The notes beneath the pieces were generated by a model. The model searched no databases and was not told where the DNA came from. It was given only the letters and a program-made list of their open reading frames with translations. 64,000 nt of DNA, from contig VZDJ01000219.1 of NCBI GenBank assembly GCA_008694505.1, positions 7,977,089 through 8,041,088 of the forward strand, written 5' to 3'. The position numbers and the translations under genes were made by a program. Below, piece by piece: positions 52,551-64,000 of the stretch. Source of the stretch: Cyanoderma ruficeps (lineage: Eukaryota; Chordata; Aves; Passeriformes; Timaliidae). Each line of letters starts with the position of its first letter. Position 1 is the stretch's first letter.

Positions 52551-55283
52551 CATTTTGTGAGGGGGGAAGACCACGAAGGAAATGACATGTCAGGATACAT
52601 AAACTGGTAAGGAAGACAAGAAAACCAAGAAGGGCTCCTCCAAGAATATCTGCAAACAAATAAAGTCAGTTTGCTATTCCGAATTTCAGATGAATTATTC
52701 ACAGATGAGAGCTGAAGAATTGCATGTGAACAGAAATTAGAGACTTAAATGATAACACATTAGTGATGCTGATATTCTAGGCTGGTCCCTGAGAAAGATG
52801 CAGAGAGGGGATCATGTTAATCACTGATGTGTTTTAACCTGGCTGAGCTGAAAGGAGAAAGTTGTGGCTGCAGCTCTCCGGCTGATCAGAGCTGTGTGTG
52901 ATGCTTGGCACTGGAAAGTTTCAGTTCAGTCACATTTTATGCCACTTAAGACTCTAAACAGCCATTCAGTGTTGCTTAAAAAAACCACTTTTTAAGAAGG
53001 AAAACAAAGCCAAAACAAACCAAAAAACAACAACAACCTCCTCAAACATCAAGCAAAGTTTAGCTCTTAAAACTGCCAGGAAGGATCCTTCCCCTACTAC
53101 AGAGGTGTTCCAAACACAGACCTCCCATTTCCCCTCTCTGGGAATGACAGCCTCGATTAAGACTTGGCTGCACAAACCCGATGAAGAGAAACAAAAACAT
53201 TTCACAGCCCACAGCATTCCTGGCTCCCCATCAAGATGTTGGCAGCTGGGAGAGGGAAATCAAACCCTCTGGTCCTGGGCTGAGCCTCTGTCCCTTCATC
53301 TTCCAGCTTTTGCACTTCAGGCTATCAGATAAGGACAAATTGCCTGTAACAAGCGTTATTATTCAGCATCCCAGGTGCTATCAGGGATGTCCTAAGAGTG
53401 AAAACAGCCCCATTCAGTGGCCTTGATGAGAGGGATTCATCTCCACCTCCAAGCTGAAGGTTGTATCTCAGCTGCCCCCACTCCTCAGGCGGTTGGTGGT
53501 TCCTTGGCAAGGGCACAGCCCCAGGCAGGAGAAACGAATGGCTCAACCCCAGGGCCCCATTTCACATTAAGCCAGACTATTGCTAAATTCTACCAAGCAC
53601 TGAGATCTAAAGGCAGAATTTGGCATCAAACCCACAAAAGCTGGGGCCCATCAGCAGCAACCTCAGCATCCCCCATCTCCATCAGCAGCCACCAGCATGG
53701 CTGAGCAGCAGAACCATCAGCAGTCACTGCCCAGAACAGAGTGAGATGCCCCTTCAAAGCAGGGCTTGCTTGGAGGAATTTTGGGGTTCCTCTCCTTTTG
53801 CATTCTGTAACATCTACCCAAGACAATGTTTTCTTCATCCATAAAGGTCTGCCTCCACCCTATCCCAACAGAGGCATTCCACAAATATAAAACAACAAAC
53901 AAACATCACAAGAAAAAAAAAAGCACTAAAGACAATAGTGCAGTCACAGCATTGAACTGGAAAGACTCCTACAGACAGAAGCCAATTAGTGTCATTACTA
54001 ACCTTGCCCCCACTGCCTGATGAATCTTTTCATCTCTAGGAGTCACCTTTTTGGGATTGCAGCCCAGTGTGTCACCTGGCTCAGCCCCTGCTCCCCACAC
54101 GCCTCGATTGCACTGGAATAGCTGCACAGCCTGTGTGTAAAAGCAGTACTTTATGCAGGAAAAGCACTAAAAATAACAGCCAGAAATGTGAGGACCCCTC
54201 AGAAGCATCCTATGATCTAACATCTTGAAGCTGGGCCACTTCATCCTTCTACACAGGATTTCTCCTTAAGGTGCACATTTTTTTAGACCTTTCCCACATT
54301 CAACAGCTACAGCACAGTCAAGCAGACATGCAGTTCCAGGGCAGATGAGTTAAAACCAATTCCAAAATGACACATTTGTGCCCCTGGTCAGACCAGAAGT
54401 CCCTTGGAGCATTATACCACCTCCTGCAACAAAGACTGTACAGAGACTTCTGCTGCAGCCCCACGTCTCCAACAACAAAATCATAAAGGACTTCTGAGAG
54501 GGCACCCAGACAGACCTGACACAAGCTCTCCCACACACACTTGTGCATAAATATACACACATCTCTCTGCCTGTCTGCTTCACTCCAGTACATCTTAAGC
54601 TCTGCCCTGCAGTTCAAAAGTCAAGGGGATTCTGCTATTTTCAAGTCACCTGCACATATCTCTCGTTGCCAGGCTGACCAGCAATCCCAGCTCACAACAG
54701 AATAAACATACTTCCAAACTGTCTCTTTGCTGCACCTTGCGGAGAATTGAGAAAGAGTGAAATGCCCGCCTCAGCCACAGGGAGCTCAGAGCTGCATCCC
54801 CTCAGCCTGGAGCCCCATACTTGCTGCCAGGACACCCCACAAGGCTCAGTGGATGAGCTCAGACCCCCCCACCCCCTGAGCCAGACTGTATTTATGGAAG
54901 GTGAGGAGCCCCCAGAGACACCCCTGTGGTGAGTGGTGCACCAGGAGCAGAAGCTGTGCCCAGTTACCTGCAGAGGCACCTGCCAGCTCTGATTCTGCGC
55001 AGGCTATGTCTGTACAGAAAGAGCATGAACCAAGCAATGCTCCCCTTGGCAAAAAGAGGGCAACAGCCCTGTTGCCTTGTTTCCTTCCCTAAGGTATTCA
55101 GAACAGGGAGAGATGTTCCCCAGCAGCGAGGCAGAGGCCAGTTTTAGGGTCATTCCTGGGGGCAGAGGGGTGTGACTGAGGGCAGAATCTGCCAATACAG
55201 GTTCATTGTTATGGTTTCAGCCTCTCAGAGCTGGAGTGCCATGAACAACCTCCCTCAGGGAACTCGGCAAAGAAGAGTTTTTG

Positions 55284-55475
55284 TAGAACCACAGAACAGT
55301 TTGGGTTAGACGGGAGCTTAAAACTGATCTCACTCTGACCCCCTGCCATGAGCAGGGACATCTTCCACTATCCCAGGTTGCTCCAAACCCCATCCAACCT
55401 GGCCTTGAACACTTCCAGGGATGGGGCAGCCACAGCCTCTCTGGGCAGCTTCTGCCAGGGCCTCCCCACCCTCTC
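55284..55475 (-). mobile_element. CR1 retrotransposon, 3' fragment, minus orientation
   Basis: Read on plus, the copy begins TAGAACCACAGAACAGTTTG, then CCCCTGCCATGAGCAGGGA, ATCCCAGGTTGCTCCAAACC, CTTGAACACTTCCAGGGATG and CCTCTCTGGGCAGCTTC. This is the reverse complement of a CR1 3' end of about 190 bases. Over roughly 45 bases it is nearly identical to the plus-oriented copy at 22140-22460 (the GTTTGGAGCAACCTGGGATA block), so the two belong to one subfamily. It is 5' truncated and inactive. Confidence 0.93.
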
Positions 55476-56142
55476 ATATGAGCTGTCACATCTCAAGTGA
55501 CACAACTTCAATGTGTGTGTTCCCTCTGCCTTCAGTGCACAGTTTTATACTCAGGACAAAGGAAGCATTTTCAGCATTTGGTGGCAAAGGCTAATCTCCT
55601 CAGGGCATCAGTGCAAGGTTTGACATGGCCAGTTCATTAGGGTGGCTCTGCACAGGGGAATTCCTGCCAGCAGTGAATTCACTCTGTGGAGGGGCTGGAA
55701 TTCAGGGTAGTAATGAAATATAGACACACAGCAGTGGAGCAGCTGTAAGTAACCCCCAACTACAGCAAGCAAAACTTTCAAAATAAGGTATTAAATAAAT
55801 TTTAAAGCAAAACAGTTTGACAAAATGTTGGGTTCAAACCACACATAATTACCATCTTAATCCAAACCAGGATGAAGCCACCTAATTTCACCCATTCCCA
55901 CCAGTGGAATCCCCTGGGCATGAGCTCTCAGCACTGAGCTGGCAGTCAGGGCCAGTCTGGAGCAAAGAGGAGCTAAAACCTGCAATCAGCAAAGCTCAGA
56001 ATAAATCCCAGTAAAAGAGGGTGGGCATTTAGTTACCAAGGAGAAGGAATGTGCTTGTCACTTGCTGGTTTTCACTGCATTTTGCCTTGCCACTTAACAA
56101 GCATTAAATATAAATATTTATGGGATTACATATGGGAAGGGA
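55476..56142. other. Unique spacer between CR1 and microsatellite
   Basis: No gene, splice-flanked open frame or repeat was recognised. The last 50 bases are AT-rich and lead into the compound microsatellite. Confidence 0.6.

Positions 56143-64000
<7,858 letters not shown>

Larger units (their letters stand above)
39341..55283. other. Unique stretch with exon-like and CpG-richer patches
   Basis: No complete gene or transposon is recognised in this stretch. Minus-strand exon candidates lie at 51648-51704, 45933-45974 and 42458-42487. CpG is locally less depleted at about 40400-41000 and 44500-44960, which may be conserved regulatory DNA. Octamer motifs ATGCAAAT occur at 45518-45525 and 52543-52550. 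A 20-bp tandem duplication lies at 49859-49893. A-runs occur at 48340-48354 and a T-run at 45849-45860. Confidence 0.5.

Overview
The window is vertebrate nuclear DNA from a bird, with no prokaryotic, plasmid or viral gene organisation. The bird call rests on several truncated copies of the CR1 non-LTR retrotransposon, the dominant repeat of avian genomes, all keeping the 3' end typical of 5'-truncated CR1, plus two short LTR-like remnants, one opening with a TGTGGTGGGTTGACC start that I associate with avian endogenous retroviruses. A songbird is plausible but unproven. Repeat density is low and GC is about 44% in a small hand-counted sample, as expected for avian intronic or intergenic DNA.

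Layout: 1-17522 is almost entirely unique sequence. 17523-17690 is an LTR fragment. 22140-22460 is a plus-oriented CR1. 29130-29334 (LTR-like) and 29713-29868 (CR1, minus) form a small repeat cluster. 39028-39340 is an older CR1, minus. 55284-55475 is another CR1, minus. 56143-56722 is a compound microsatellite ending in an uninterrupted run of 267 GA units. 56723-64000 is again unique.

No complete protein-coding gene is visible. The open reading frames, the longest about 174 codons outside the GA array, look like chance frames: no recognisable domain, often several overlapping frames, no conserved start context. The GA array yields meaningless Glu-Arg or Ser-Leu frames. Reading for splice sites gives a better lead. 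Several short minus-strand segments are flanked by good acceptors and donors and have an open frame, best at 51648-51704, 38599-38853 and 35296-35370. Together with an excess of long A-runs on the plus strand, this suggests that much of the window could be introns of a minus-strand gene. I cannot name that gene. Pseudo-exons with good splice signals are common in vertebrate introns, so these remain candidates.

I see no previously undescribed biological system. The most checkable unusual items are the very long pure GA array, the minus-strand exon candidates, a minus-strand G-quadruplex-prone tract at 36971-36999 and a palindromic insertion inside the CR1 at 22281-22297.
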